Positions 10,282 through 17,535 of a stretch of 36,633 nt of DNA are shown in pieces. Both the position numbers and the translations under genes were made by a program. The stretch's first letter is position 1. Each line of letters begins with the position of its first letter. Below the pieces are notes generated by a model, which made no database searches, was not told the DNA's origin, and saw only the letters and a program-made list of their open reading frames with translations. Source of the DNA: a virus; the IMG/VR virus record IMGVR_UViG_3300009172_000019, positions 1 through 36,633 of that record. One strand, given 5' to 3'.

Positions 10282-10710
10282 TTATCTCAATCTTTCTAAG
10301 AATACCGTTAAGTCTACTAACTCTGTCGGTGTGTTAACAACATAAAATTCTATTTTAATCTCATAGGCATTACGATCTAAATCTGGTATCGCAGTTACAC
10401 CTACAAGTTTTGCTCTAGGTTCAAAATTATTAATTACATCTTCAACTTGTCTTGCAATAATTTGAGCAGTAAATGGAGTCATTAACTCAAATAACATTCC
10501 CCTAATTCCAGATGCAATCTCTGGGTGAAAAGGTTTTTCATAGTAGTCAAGTTGGACTAGATTACGAACACTTCTCTTTACCGCTTGAACATCTGTAAGT
10601 GTATTTATATCGCTATTAGATGTTTTTCTGCTAAAGAATAAATCTAAATCAGAGTATTGTCTATTATTCCTAGATGTGTCATTATTTAACTGAGCATCAT
10701 ATTGCGACAT
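10282..10710 (-). CDS. 25: Baseplate wedge / sheath-initiator protein gp25
   Basis: This 142-residue protein has the full gp25 pattern: SDLDLFFSRK near the N-terminus, VKRSVRNLVQLDYYEKPFHP, then FELMTPFTAQIIA and the hallmark EPR triad at residues 97-99 (NNFEPRAKL). In T4 and in type VI secretion systems (TssE), this motif belongs to the inner-baseplate protein that connects the wedge to the first sheath ring. A late promoter lies just upstream. gp6 follows after one base, the arrangement usual in marine T4-like phages. Length and motifs are complete. Confidence 0.96.
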   Translation of the reverse strand: MSQYDAQLNNDTSRNNRQYSDLDLFFSRKTSNSDINTLTDVQAVKRSVRNLVQLDYYEKPFHPEIASGIRGMLFELMTPFTAQIIARQVEDVINNFEPRAKLVGVTAIPDLDRNAYEIKIEFYVVNTPTELVDLTVFLERLR

Positions 10711-10728
10711 TTGTAATTCCTTTATTAG

Positions 10729-10736
10729 TATTTATA
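10729..10736 (-). promoter_or_regulatory. T4-type late promoter for gp25-gp6-gp7
   Basis: A perfect TATAAATA on the minus strand ends 18 bases before the gp25 start, the same spacing as at gp8. It overlaps the last base pairs before the end of the gp5 gene and probably starts the gp25-gp6-gp7 transcript. Confidence 0.78.
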
Positions 10737-12035
10737 CTATGCACCAGCACCATGTACAGTTTTTAATGTTGAACCAGAACTATTCTTGATGAGTAGTGTT
10801 GATAGACTTTTCATTTCAGCAGAACCTACAGCATCATCTGCAAGTTTATCTTGTGTTACAGCATTGTCTGCCAGTATCGTACTATTAACTGTACCAGTAG
10901 AATCTGTTTTAACCAGTGTATCTGGATACGCAGTTGTAGCAGTCGGTAATGTTACATTTGAAACAGTAGTTAAATCTAGAGATGTTGGTTCTGCCGCAGT
11001 TATACCAGATGAAATTGATGCCACGGTTTCTCCTTGAGCAGATGTTACTGAACCACTTCCACCAATAGGTACAGTAGTAACTCCAGCAGCAAGTCCAGCA
11101 TTATCCACATGTTGATGTCCAACTAGAGATATATTACTTGCAATTACATCGCCCGATGTATAAGTCGTATTACCAGTAGTTGCAGTATGAGTAAATGTTT
11201 CAGTTGTTTCATTATGTGTTGTATAAGTTTCGTTCATAGTTTCAGCAACTATGTTAATTGTTTTTGCTTTTATATTTAATGTATCGTCTACTGTTAGGTT
11301 CGCCGACCCCTTAACATGGACGAAATCATTTGCATGAATGACTTCATAATTGTTACCCACCACCCTTGTGATTTTTGAACCGTCTGGTCGCATTTCATAG
11401 AATGTTCCAGTTCTATGGTATTCGTGTATTCTCTCATTGCTCGATGTGTCATCGTATTCTTTGATATGGCCAGTCTCTGATTCAAATACATGGTTGTAAG
11501 GATACTTGGATGCTGAATGTGACCCAACTGGTTCATCCCAAGGTTCTCCACTTGCAACGGCAACTTGCTTATCTCTTTTGGATTCTTTAAGTTGGATAAT
11601 TTCATGTGGTTTGTCATCGGCTCCACCCTTCGCTAAACGGTTGACATCACTTTCATTTAAGTGGGTTGATAAAGGATAGTGACCATTTGGATCATTGAAA
11701 CCTTTTGTTTTATCCGCTGTTGTTTGTGGATAGCCTGGTAGTGTTCCAATAATTACTGGTTGTTGTTTTAATTCAGCATCTCTAAAGAAACCAATAACCC
11801 ATGTACCCTCAACCATGAAAGGTATACTCACACCCTTACCATTCATAGATGGCGTTGTTATCGGTAACATTATGTGAGCCCAAGGTAATGACGCTGTAGG
11901 GATTTTCACTTTATCTTCTGTGTGAAACCCTAAGCATCTTACACGGACTCTTCCTAGTAAAGCTGGGTCGTGTCTATCTTCAACGACACCAGTAAACCAG
12001 ACGAATCCATCTAGGCCCATGAAATTATTTGACAT
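10737..12035 (-). CDS. 5: gp5-type baseplate spike without lysozyme domain
   Basis: The 432-residue protein begins with an OB-fold of the gp5/VgrG type: FTGVVEDRHDP, then LLGRVRVRCLGFH and LPWAHIMLP, about residues 12-105. It then has a Thr/Asn-rich repetitive stretch (about 235-315; NLTVDDTLNIKAKTINIVAE) typical of the triple beta-helix of the cell-puncturing needle. T4 gp5 (575 residues) has a lysozyme domain between these parts; here none can be seen. The C-terminal about 100 residues are low-complexity and include LADNAVTQDKLADDAV, a motif more like tail-fibre stalks. The protein should form the central membrane-piercing spike and pair with the gp27-like hub encoded at 32.6-34.0 kb. A late promoter precedes it. 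Confidence 0.85.
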   Translation of the reverse strand: MSNNFMGLDGFVWFTGVVEDRHDPALLGRVRVRCLGFHTEDKVKIPTASLPWAHIMLPITTPSMNGKGVSIPFMVEGTWVIGFFRDAELKQQPVIIGTLPGYPQTTADKTKGFNDPNGHYPLSTHLNESDVNRLAKGGADDKPHEIIQLKESKRDKQVAVASGEPWDEPVGSHSASKYPYNHVFESETGHIKEYDDTSSNERIHEYHRTGTFYEMRPDGSKITRVVGNNYEVIHANDFVHVKGSANLTVDDTLNIKAKTINIVAETMNETYTTHNETTETFTHTATTGNTTYTSGDVIASNISLVGHQHVDNAGLAAGVTTVPIGGSGSVTSAQGETVASISSGITAAEPTSLDLTTVSNVTLPTATTAYPDTLVKTDSTGTVNSTILADNAVTQDKLADDAVGSAEMKSLSTLLIKNSSGSTLKTVHGAGA

Positions 12036-12055
12036 GCTGACTCCTATTATATTAT

Positions 12056-12063
12056 TATTTATA
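12056..12063 (-). promoter_or_regulatory. T4-type late promoter for gp5
   Basis: A perfect TATAAATA on the minus strand ends 20 bases before the gp5 start codon and overlaps the stop codon of the upstream 76-residue gene. Confidence 0.75.
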
Positions 12064-12289
12064 AAGGATTATCATCTTGTTCTTTGGATTTGAATCTAGG
12101 TTTTTCTCTCATAGTTAATTGAGCGTGAAACTTTTGTTTTACTGGTTCTTTATCTTCACTATAATTTATCATCATAGATATTGCTTTGTAACCATCACCA
12201 ATAAAAAGTAATAGATTATTTTTGTATAGTCTGCTTTTGGTTGTAGTTGTTAAATCTATTTCCATATCTTCGTGTTGAAATATTCCCAT
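12059..12289 (-). CDS. Small conserved-type phage protein, unknown function
   Basis: The gene encodes 76 residues, starting MGIFQHEDMEIDLTTTT and ending in a charged, Lys/Glu-rich tail. It has no membrane segment, cysteine motif or catalytic pattern that I recognise. It begins one base after the end of the secreted 108-residue protein, and its stop overlaps the late promoter of gp5. This places it as the last gene of a four-gene late unit that starts at 13320. Its position between tail genes suggests a structural or assembly role, but nothing in the sequence shows this. Confidence 0.75.
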   Translation of the reverse strand: MGIFQHEDMEIDLTTTTKSRLYKNNLLLFIGDGYKAISMMINYSEDKEPVKQKFHAQLTMREKPRFKSKEQDDNPL

Positions 12290-12290
12290 G

Positions 12291-12617
12291 TTATTTTACT
12301 GCTTCATTAAGACTATCTATGACACTTCCAATGTTAGGTTCTGAACCAAATGGATTATACTTACATTTATATTGTCGTGGACATTTATTTTCGATAGCCA
12401 TTTCATAGGTTTTATTTTGTCCTTGATATATACAAACTTCGTCACCAGATTTAGTCTTTACTCGTTTCATGAGTCTGCAAGTAACCATCTTTGGTAGAAC
12501 TATATCACCCCTTTGAATCTTCTGCTGACGAGTATAATCCTTTTTACTACCAATAGTTTTTGCACCAGCAATTGCAAGTGTGGGTATAAGTAATAGTAAT
12601 GCAATGTACTTAATCAT
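12291..12617 (-). CDS. Exported small protein with signal peptide
   Basis: The 108-residue product starts MIKYIALLLLIPTLAIAGA, a clear signal peptide with a likely cleavage site after AIA (about residue 17). The mature part has four cysteines (MVTCRL, DEVCIY, NKCPRQYKC), which could form two disulfides in the periplasm. It is basic and otherwise unrecognised. It overlaps the upstream 74-residue gene by four bases and is followed after one base by the next gene, so it is part of a coupled late unit. A late exported cysteine protein beside tail genes could act in lysis or in altering the envelope; this is inference from location only. Confidence 0.8.
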   Translation of the reverse strand: MIKYIALLLLIPTLAIAGAKTIGSKKDYTRQQKIQRGDIVLPKMVTCRLMKRVKTKSGDEVCIYQGQNKTYEMAIENKCPRQYKCKYNPFGSEPNIGSVIDSLNEAVK

Positions 12618-12838
12618 TTGTATATTGAAACTTTCTGTGGGTCTACCTTACGAGGTTCACATACTGCTATATACTTTTGACTCTTAGGTTGATCTTCACC
12701 AGCTCTTCTATTAGGAACTGCTGGTTGTCTGTTTAATCTTTCTGCATAATACTTGCAGTTGTCTATACTATAGAAGTGCATATCTTGACTAATTATCTTA
12801 CCCCCCAAATATAGTATCAATAAAAAAGCGTGTGTCAT
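12614..12838 (-). CDS. Small protein with hydrophobic N-terminus, unknown function
   Basis: The gene encodes 74 residues beginning MTHAFLLILYLGGKII, a short hydrophobic stretch that could be a signal anchor. A charged part with two cysteines follows (DNCKYYAERLN and AVCEPRK). Its start overlaps the stop of the upstream gene (TAATG) and its end overlaps the next start by four bases, showing translational coupling. The two cysteines and the possible export signal pair it with the following secreted protein. No family is recognised. Confidence 0.75.
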   Translation of the reverse strand: MTHAFLLILYLGGKIISQDMHFYSIDNCKYYAERLNRQPAVPNRRAGEDQPKSQKYIAVCEPRKVDPQKVSIYK

Positions 12839-13320
12839 TATCCCAATCTTGAATAGTAAATTGAACCAACAAATATACCGATAATCACAATAATAGAAAG
12901 TGCTACCATACCAATCATTTTTAAAGCATCTATAAACTCTTTATGTTCTTTTGCTTTTTTTATTCTCTCTTGTCTTTGTAGTTCTTTATGTTCTTGGATT
13001 CGTCTTGCTCGTTCTTCCATAATCTCTCGCCAAGTATTTGGGCCGAAACGTAAGTTAATCATTTGAGATATTTCTTGCAGTTGTTCGGCAGCTAGTCTGG
13101 CGTCAATTGCTTCTCTTGCAATATGTGTAGTGTCAAACTGTTCTCTAACACCCAATCCTTTTTTAGAGTTTGTTCTATTGACTTCATCGTTACCTCGTAG
13201 AAGCCCATCTATGGCTCCACCGATTTCACTAATATCTTTACAAGTGTCTAAATTTGATTTGATGAAATCTACACTGGCCTTAACCAAGGAGATCCCAGCA
13301 AGTATTTCTGCTATAGGCAT
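12838..13320 (-). CDS. Tail-anchored membrane protein, unknown function
   Basis: This 160-residue protein starts at MPIAEILAGISLVKAS. An in-frame ATG five codons earlier is passed over because the GAGAGGA ribosome-binding site lies on top of it and is correctly spaced for this one. The first about 45 residues form an amphipathic helix-like region with small residues, a pattern I recall from proteins near tail genes in marine T4-like phages. The middle (about 95-135) is a highly charged helix, probably coiled coil. Residues about 137-155 (MIGMVALSIIVIIGIFVG) form one C-terminal membrane segment. The form, with a cytoplasmic coiled coil and C-terminal anchor, could suit a lysis or membrane-docking role, but no family is identified. 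It is the first gene of its late unit. Confidence 0.8.
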   Translation of the reverse strand: MPIAEILAGISLVKASVDFIKSNLDTCKDISEIGGAIDGLLRGNDEVNRTNSKKGLGVREQFDTTHIAREAIDARLAAEQLQEISQMINLRFGPNTWREIMEERARRIQEHKELQRQERIKKAKEHKEFIDALKMIGMVALSIIVIIGIFVGSIYYSRLG

Positions 13321-13358
13321 ATATAGTCCTCTCATCTCTCACCAAAAGAGTTCAGAAC

Positions 13359-13366
13359 TATTTATA
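13359..13366 (-). promoter_or_regulatory. T4-type late promoter for the 13.3-12.1 kb unit
   Basis: A perfect TATAAATA on the minus strand lies 39 bases ahead of the chosen start at 13320. It lies in the gap after the 77-residue gene and should start the four-gene unit ending at 12059. Confidence 0.72.
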
Positions 13367-13371
13367 AGAAA

Positions 13372-13605
13372 CTACTTTATTAGTTTAGCGTCATACTCTT
13401 TATTTGTGAAATCATTCATTTGATCGAGATGAAAGGGTAAATCTTGATCTCTTATAAATTGAATGTCCAAGTGATACATAATTTGTCTGTTTGCAGATAG
13501 CTGTCTATTTCTTTGCATTTGAACTATTGTGTTGTGAACTGATTTGTAAATAGCGTCACATACTTTACATGTTTCTTGCCATACGGCTGTGCTGATAGCA
13601 CTCAT
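13372..13605 (-). CDS. Small protein with CxxC, unknown function
   Basis: The gene encodes 77 residues starting MSAISTAVWQETCKVCDAI. A CKVC pair near the N-terminus could bind metal or form a redox pair; the rest is Gln/Asn-rich and helical (IVQMQRNRQLSANRQIMYHL). A strong GGAGG-type ribosome-binding site precedes the start. A late promoter lies about 48 bases upstream and another follows the gene, so it seems to be a single-gene late unit. No family is recognised. Confidence 0.75.
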   Translation of the reverse strand: MSAISTAVWQETCKVCDAIYKSVHNTIVQMQRNRQLSANRQIMYHLDIQFIRDQDLPFHLDQMNDFTNKEYDAKLIK

Positions 13606-13652
13606 TGTGGTCCTCCCTAATGTGTGAATTATAATCTTTTTGATTACACTTA

Positions 13653-13660
13653 TATTTATA
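13653..13660 (-). promoter_or_regulatory. T4-type late promoter for the 77-residue gene
   Basis: A perfect TATAAATA on the minus strand lies about 48 bases upstream of the start at 13605, in the gap after the 2OG oxygenase gene. It marks the border between the late structural half and the accessory half of the window. Confidence 0.72.
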
Positions 13661-13711
13661 CTGGAACGACTGATTCTAAATCGAACAACACTGTTGTCTA
13701 AATGGAAACAG

Positions 13712-14323
13712 TCAACAACCTATGGATTTAGGATCGTCATCATATAACATAGAGTCTTGATATCCATTTGGAATAGTACTTTCTGGTTTTGTAAACTTAA
13801 AACTAATGTTACCAGCAACAACTATTCTTTCATTCTCTGATTCACTCTTAGGAACAGAATGTTTTATATTACTTGGAAAGATAATCAAGTCACCTATCTC
13901 TGGTTCAAAAACTTGTTTGACTTCTGGAAAGACAAGTGGTGGTGAAGTCTTATCTACTTTACTATAGTAACACCAAGACCATAAAAATGGCCAATGTGTA
14001 TGTTCAACAACTTCTTCTGACCATCTTTGAACATTTCCCCAACACTCACTATTATGTAATTCAAACTTACCAGACATCTTCTCGCACTCTATCATAACGA
14101 GGTTTGTAAGTCCTTTAACACAATCATCTTGTTCGTGTAGATACCAACTTGTCATAGTTGCTTTTACATTTGATAAATGTTTATCATCCGTTGCATGTTT
14201 ACGAACGGCTTCTTGTATATGTGTATTCTCTACCTTGTCTAAAACATTAAGATGCACAAGAGGTACACGAACACTTGCATCGAACATACTACTAGAACTT
14301 TTTAATATATCCGTTAAGCCCAT
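13712..14323 (-). CDS. 2OG-Fe(II) oxygenase
   Basis: The 203-residue protein has the C-terminal double-stranded beta-helix pattern of 2-oxoglutarate/Fe(II) oxygenases. It has EHTHWPFLWSWCYYSKVD (H108, H110), PEIGDLIIFPSNIKHSV (H155) and a following ERIVVAGNISF in which R166 would bind the 2OG carboxylate. The layout resembles the PF13759 group common in marine phages. Such enzymes hydroxylate proteins, nucleotides or small molecules; the substrate here is unknown. The start overlaps the end of the radical SAM/SPASM gene by ten bases, so the two are probably made together and may act on the same substrate. It is the last gene of the unit started near 17575. Confidence 0.82.
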   Translation of the reverse strand: MGLTDILKSSSSMFDASVRVPLVHLNVLDKVENTHIQEAVRKHATDDKHLSNVKATMTSWYLHEQDDCVKGLTNLVMIECEKMSGKFELHNSECWGNVQRWSEEVVEHTHWPFLWSWCYYSKVDKTSPPLVFPEVKQVFEPEIGDLIIFPSNIKHSVPKSESENERIVVAGNISFKFTKPESTIPNGYQDSMLYDDDPKSIGC

Positions 14324-15378
14324 TCTTCCGTCCTCTTCTCTTTTAGTAAATTTATTTTTTTATTACAGACACGATAACATACTCTACATGGTTTGTCAAC
14401 CCAAGATTCTTTTAGTTTAGTAAACCACTGATTAGTCATGACTTTTGTTGCACCATATTTTATTGCATCATGTGAATCATCTTTTAGTATCTCACCTATA
14501 AGTCCATCTTCCTCAACTGGATACGATGGTTTGAAATAAGTATCTTTGGTTCTCCATCTGTGTATTGAAGCACCAACCCAACAACAAGGAACTATCTCAC
14601 CAGTGTAGTTTACAAATATCTCTTCATAATCATCTTGTAAAGCTTTACACGATATGTCTAGGTTCTCTGGCGGCCAAGGTATTGTAGAAAGGTTTGGCAT
14701 CTCCTTTGTTGTTGTCTCTTCTAATTTATGATCCACCCCATCTAACTTATATTTTTTGTATCCTTTACCATTGTGAAATCTTGTGGTATACACAGAAATA
14801 AATTTTTTGAATCCATACTCTTCCGATAATCTCTTTGCTTCTTCTAGTTGATGTTCATTATGTTTGAACACTAGGAAAGACCATTCTGCATTACCACCAG
14901 CAGATATAAATGATTTTGCATTTCGTATAATCTTATCGTAGTTTGTTCTATGTCTATACAATGCATGTGTAATATTATCTGTACCATCTAGTGCAAACAC
15001 AACTCTACGATTTTTGTTATTAAACATACTTCCGAAATGATACCACCATTCTTCTGTCTTTAAACTTCCGTTAGTAGTAACATTAAGTATTATCTTTGGA
15101 TTATTAAATATGAAGAACTCTACAATCTCATGTAAATCTTTAGTTGCGATAGGGTCAGAATAGTTTCCGACAAATCTTACATTTGATATTTGGTGTGTAT
15201 TCCAGAACTCATCATCAAAGATTCTTTCTATATCTTCAAGTCTAAGTTCTGTAGTTTGCATACCAGCCTGTAATCTTAATTCACCATTAGCAGAAGTGTT
15301 TCTACCACACTGTGGACACATGGCATTACACTTGTTAGATAATTCTATATGAACCTTTAAAGGTTTTCCGCTATACAT
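14314..15378 (-). CDS. Radical SAM enzyme with SPASM-type C-terminal cysteines
   Basis: The 354-residue protein has the radical SAM cluster motif CNAMCPQC (C17, C21, C24) after VHIELSNKC. In place of the usual GGEP it has VRFVGNYSDPIATKDL, as found in some SPASM proteins. The C-terminal third has a cysteine set (DISCKALQ, EIVPCCW, then CRVCYRVC) expected to hold one or two auxiliary 4Fe-4S clusters. SPASM proteins most often modify peptides or proteins, but some act on small molecules. It is followed by an overlapping 2OG oxygenase and starts right at the end of a 56-residue membrane protein. This is the fourth radical SAM gene in the window and is unlike the twitch pair. Confidence 0.9.
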   Translation of the reverse strand: MYSGKPLKVHIELSNKCNAMCPQCGRNTSANGELRLQAGMQTTELRLEDIERIFDDEFWNTHQISNVRFVGNYSDPIATKDLHEIVEFFIFNNPKIILNVTTNGSLKTEEWWYHFGSMFNNKNRRVVFALDGTDNITHALYRHRTNYDKIIRNAKSFISAGGNAEWSFLVFKHNEHQLEEAKRLSEEYGFKKFISVYTTRFHNGKGYKKYKLDGVDHKLEETTTKEMPNLSTIPWPPENLDISCKALQDDYEEIFVNYTGEIVPCCWVGASIHRWRTKDTYFKPSYPVEEDGLIGEILKDDSHDAIKYGATKVMTNQWFTKLKESWVDKPCRVCYRVCNKKINLLKEKRTEEWA

Positions 15379-15549
15379 TTACCACCATCCTAACAATCTA
15401 CCATTGCCTGTGATAATCATAAGACAAGTTACAATGTGTAATATAAACCAAGGTGTTCTCATGAGTAGATGAATGTGATCATCCTTCTTGTCATTATCAT
15501 ATGCACGACTACCCATTGCCTTACACCAATGTCTCCACAACTTGTTCAT
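15379..15549 (-). CDS. Small membrane protein, 56 residues
   Basis: The short gene encodes MNKLWRHWCKAMGS, a charged stretch (YDNDKKDDHIH), and one hydrophobic segment (PWFILHIVTCLMIITGNG) ending in GWW. The pattern of Trp-rich N-terminus, acid linker, membrane helix and Gly-Trp-Trp end is one I have seen in small proteins of T4-like marine phages; no function is known to me. The ATG overlaps the TGA of the upstream ligase-like gene (ATGA), and the stop abuts the start of the radical SAM gene, so it sits tightly inside the operon. Confidence 0.8.
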   Translation of the reverse strand: MNKLWRHWCKAMGSRAYDNDKKDDHIHLLMRTPWFILHIVTCLMIITGNGRLLGWW

Positions 15550-15839
15550 CAATCCATTTCCGTAGGTCTTAATTGAGATTCTTTTAAAAGTGATAAAGAA
15601 GCTTGTACAACTCTTTGGGGATATTTAATATCGTATCCAGTTCCTGCTTTAAGTGATTCTAAATCAAGTAATGGTTTGTGCCAGTGTTCTAATGTATCCC
15701 ACTTCTCTATGAGTTGTTTACATATGTCATCATATTCTGTATCGTCTATTAGACTTTCGTTTTCTTTGTAATAACAATATGATAACATTAAATAATAAGG
15801 AACTAACATGTTAGGATTTGTAAGGTAAGGTTTCTTCAT
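15549..15839 (-). CDS. Small protein resembling the N-terminal domain of DNA ligases
   Basis: The gene encodes about 96 residues from MKKPYLTNPNMLVPYYL. I chose this start over an in-frame ATG 18 bases earlier because it overlaps the upstream stop as ATGA. The segment YCYYKENESLIDDTEYDDICKQL resembles the helical Ia region at the front of NAD-dependent DNA ligases (a YY...D.EYD pattern), but there is no adenylation lysine motif, so it cannot be a ligase alone. Stand-alone proteins of this type occur in T4-like marine phages as I remember. The role might be nucleotide or protein binding; this is uncertain. It ends in an ATGA overlap with the next small membrane gene. Confidence 0.75.
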   Translation of the reverse strand: MKKPYLTNPNMLVPYYLMLSYCYYKENESLIDDTEYDDICKQLIEKWDTLEHWHKPLLDLESLKAGTGYDIKYPQRVVQASLSLLKESQLRPTEMD

Positions 15840-15973
15840 TCGCCAACTCTCATCCATTCTTCACTAGGCCGTCCTCTCATCATAGTTCTTTGGGTTCGCA
15901 TGTCATCATTATATATTACAGTAGTATAGATAAGACCACAAATTAAATAGAATTTTAAAAAGAAACTAAACAC
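15836..15973 (-). CDS. Small membrane protein, 45 residues, GTG start
   Basis: This short open frame would start with GTG inside the last codons of the upstream 29-residue gene and ends in a TGA that overlaps the ATG of the ligase-like gene. It encodes a hydrophobic N-terminus (FSFFLKFYLICGLIYTTVIY, one membrane helix) and a basic then acidic tail (MMRGRPSEEWMRVGE). The overlap with genes on both sides and the clean membrane-helix pattern support it. The absence of an ATG and of a clear ribosome-binding site leaves doubt. Confidence 0.55.
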   Translation of the reverse strand: MFSFFLKFYLICGLIYTTVIYNDDMRTQRTMMRGRPSEEWMRVGE

Positions 15974-16055
15974 CGGCAACTTTCATACATATGAGTATTG
16001 ATATAACTAACATAGTCAGTACCAGATACTTTTTATCTTGATGAGGTTCAAACAT
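15966..16055 (-). CDS. Tiny single-span membrane protein, 29 residues
   Basis: This is a 29-codon gene: a short charged start (MFEPHQDKKY), then one hydrophobic helix (LVLTMLVISILICMKVAGV). The ATG overlaps the TGA of the methyltransferase gene (ATGA), and an AGGAAG ribosome-binding site lies upstream. It is one of a chain of tiny membrane proteins in this unit. Function unknown. Confidence 0.6.
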   Translation of the reverse strand: MFEPHQDKKYLVLTMLVISILICMKVAGV

Positions 16056-16687
16056 CACATCTTCCTTAACATTGTTATACTTCCTTGGCGGAACTTGTTA
16101 GGTTCTACAATATCCATACGGTATGCACTTCCGCTCGCATTATTTAGTATTGCATCCATGTTCTTATTTGGTTGTCCTCTAAAGTAAGTAAAGTGAAAGA
16201 AACAATATTCAGAACATAAATCCCAATACTCTTTCATAAACTGTTCATACTCTTCTGGCCCACCACAATCAAACCATACGAAATCAAACTTACCATACTT
16301 CGGTTCTATCCATTCTCGCATACCTTGGAACTTACCGTCAATTAATTCTATCCAGTGTTTCTGAGGCACTTCGACCCGACCGAGCGACATATCATCTATA
16401 ATCACATAACGAGGATCATAAGGTTTCTTATAGTACTCCATATCATGATTATCATCAAAGTCTATTTGGTAGTTCTGTTCTATCGCCTCGGCAATAAACG
16501 GAGTCGTATATCCAACACCCACTTCCAGTATTCGCTGAGGACGTACCATACGAATCATACTCGCAAGAAACGGCCCTACGTTCTCTGTTCCGAAACCTTT
16601 CCGATAATACTTCTCAAACCGTTTTTGAGGTTTGACCGCTGCTGATATCACATCAAATGTATTAGCGTCTTTTTCCAGTGCTGTCAT
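16055..16687 (-). CDS. Class I SAM-dependent methyltransferase
   Basis: About 210 residues from MTALEKDANTFDV; in-frame sequence further upstream lies inside the preceding gene, and this ATG removes most of that overlap. Motif I is RILEVGVGYTTPF (about residues 52-64), followed by an acidic DMEYYKK region and KFDFVWFDCGGPEEY (motif IV-like). This is a Rossmann-fold methyltransferase of the kind that often acts on sugars, lipids or small molecules. I see no DNA-methyltransferase DPPY/NPPF motif, so DNA is a less likely substrate. It shares a tightly packed unit with a radical SAM enzyme and a 2OG oxygenase. Confidence 0.82.
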   Translation of the reverse strand: MTALEKDANTFDVISAAVKPQKRFEKYYRKGFGTENVGPFLASMIRMVRPQRILEVGVGYTTPFIAEAIEQNYQIDFDDNHDMEYYKKPYDPRYVIIDDMSLGRVEVPQKHWIELIDGKFQGMREWIEPKYGKFDFVWFDCGGPEEYEQFMKEYWDLCSEYCFFHFTYFRGQPNKNMDAILNNASGSAYRMDIVEPNKFRQGSITMLRKM

Positions 16688-17015
16688 CGTTTGCTTCCTT
16701 CTCTGATAGAACAACCAGACCACCCTTATTGTACGCCTGTCCTATGTTATAAGATTTAGTTAATGTATACTTCTGACCCCTTAGACAAGGACTCCAATCA
16801 TATTCGGATATATCTTTTTGGGGTAGTGCAACTGAAACACGCTCAGTTTTAGGGGGTGGGGCCTTTGCTTTGTGACTAGGGTCGTATCCCATACGTTTGA
16901 GATACTTCTCATGTTCTGCAATAGCAGCAACCATCTTCGCTGTAACCTTACGGTTCTTACGCTTCTTGTGATTGTTTGTATTCCAATACGCTGGAAGTAA
17001 ATGCATACCACTCAT
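16662..17015 (-). CDS. Conserved-type small basic protein, unknown function
   Basis: The gene encodes 117 residues from MSGMHLLPAYWNTNNHKKRK. The N-terminal pattern (SGMHLLP then a Lys/Arg-rich stretch, then AEHEKYLKRMGYDP) is one I recall from many T4-like marine phage proteins of unknown role. The C-terminal part (SEYDWSPCLRGQKYTLTKSY, then YNKGGLVVLS) looks like a small beta unit. The basic N-terminus could bind nucleic acid. It overlaps the methyltransferase start by 26 bases and is preceded by a 24-residue membrane peptide. Confidence 0.78.
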   Translation of the reverse strand: MSGMHLLPAYWNTNNHKKRKNRKVTAKMVAAIAEHEKYLKRMGYDPSHKAKAPPPKTERVSVALPQKDISEYDWSPCLRGQKYTLTKSYNIGQAYNKGGLVVLSEKEANDDSTGKRR

Positions 17016-17016
17016 A

Positions 17017-17091
17017 TTAAATCTCCATTATCATCCATATTGTAATCCACTGTATTGCCACAAAGGCAAACACACATAACCATATCTTCAT
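17017..17091 (-). CDS. Tiny membrane peptide, 24 residues
   Basis: The frame fills the gap between the DUF6552-like gene and the 117-residue gene. It is almost wholly hydrophobic: MKIWLCVFAFVAIQWITIW followed by MIMEI. It starts one base after the upstream stop and ends just before the next gene. The exact fit to the gap and membrane-helix content support it; the size makes it tentative. Confidence 0.5.
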   Translation of the reverse strand: MKIWLCVFAFVAIQWITIWMIMEI

Positions 17092-17092
17092 G

Positions 17093-17353
17093 TTATGCTC
17101 CCCAATACCATTTCATAATACCACTTGTATTAATGAATAGTCCTACAGCATTAATGAATATCAATGCACGATCATGCCACCAATATCCAACTAACAACCA
17201 TCCTACCAGACCACACCAGAAGAACATAAGATTGAATGGTTCTAAACCACCCACAGATGTTAACGCTTGTGCAATGATTAAGAACACAGAGGATACCCAT
17301 TTGACATACCAATCCTTAGTATAGACTGGCGTATACTTTGTAATGTCTATCAT
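17093..17353 (-). CDS. Small multi-span membrane protein (DUF6552-like)
   Basis: The 86-residue protein begins MIDITKYTPVYTKDWYVKW and then has three hydrophobic stretches: WVSSVFLIIAQALTSVG, FFWCGLVGWLLVGYWW and ALIFINAVGLFINTSG. The start pattern (YTP.YT.DW..KW) matches what I recall of DUF6552 small phage membrane proteins. Three helices and an N-containing last helix are reminiscent of half-transporters of the SemiSWEET type, but no transport function is shown. It overlaps the upstream 57-residue gene by ATGA and is the second gene after the promoter at 17552-17580. Confidence 0.78.
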   Translation of the reverse strand: MIDITKYTPVYTKDWYVKWVSSVFLIIAQALTSVGGLEPFNLMFFWCGLVGWLLVGYWWHDRALIFINAVGLFINTSGIMKWYWGA

Positions 17354-17523
17354 ACCAAGGACTCCTTTGCATATGCAGAACGATATGTTACAAACGCTTC
17401 AATTACTTTGTCGTTAACTGCATAGGGATTACGTTCAATAAACACTTCCAGTTCTTTCCAAGTTAATCCCAGAAAATCCATCTCTCCCTTTAGAATAGTA
17501 GTCGCACCTTTTAATCTCATCAT
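17350..17523 (-). CDS. Small protein, 57 residues, first gene after an early promoter
   Basis: The gene encodes 57 residues beginning MMRLKGATTILKGEMDFLGL, then TWKELEVFIERNPYAVND and a helical end. It has no membrane segment. Two adjacent ATG codons are possible starts; an AAAGG-like site lies upstream. The gene follows the sigma70-type promoter at 17552-17580 and ends in an ATGA overlap with the DUF6552-like gene. It is the leader gene of the unit that ends with the 2OG oxygenase at 13712. Function unknown. Confidence 0.72.
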   Translation of the reverse strand: MMRLKGATTILKGEMDFLGLTWKELEVFIERNPYAVNDKVIEAFVTYRSAYAKESLV

Positions 17524-17535
17524 ATAAACCTTTCA

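Noticed and set aside
11294-11626. 110-residue minus-strand frame inside gp5
   Set aside because: Lies in another phase of the gp5 gene, which has OB-fold and beta-helix motifs over the same bases.
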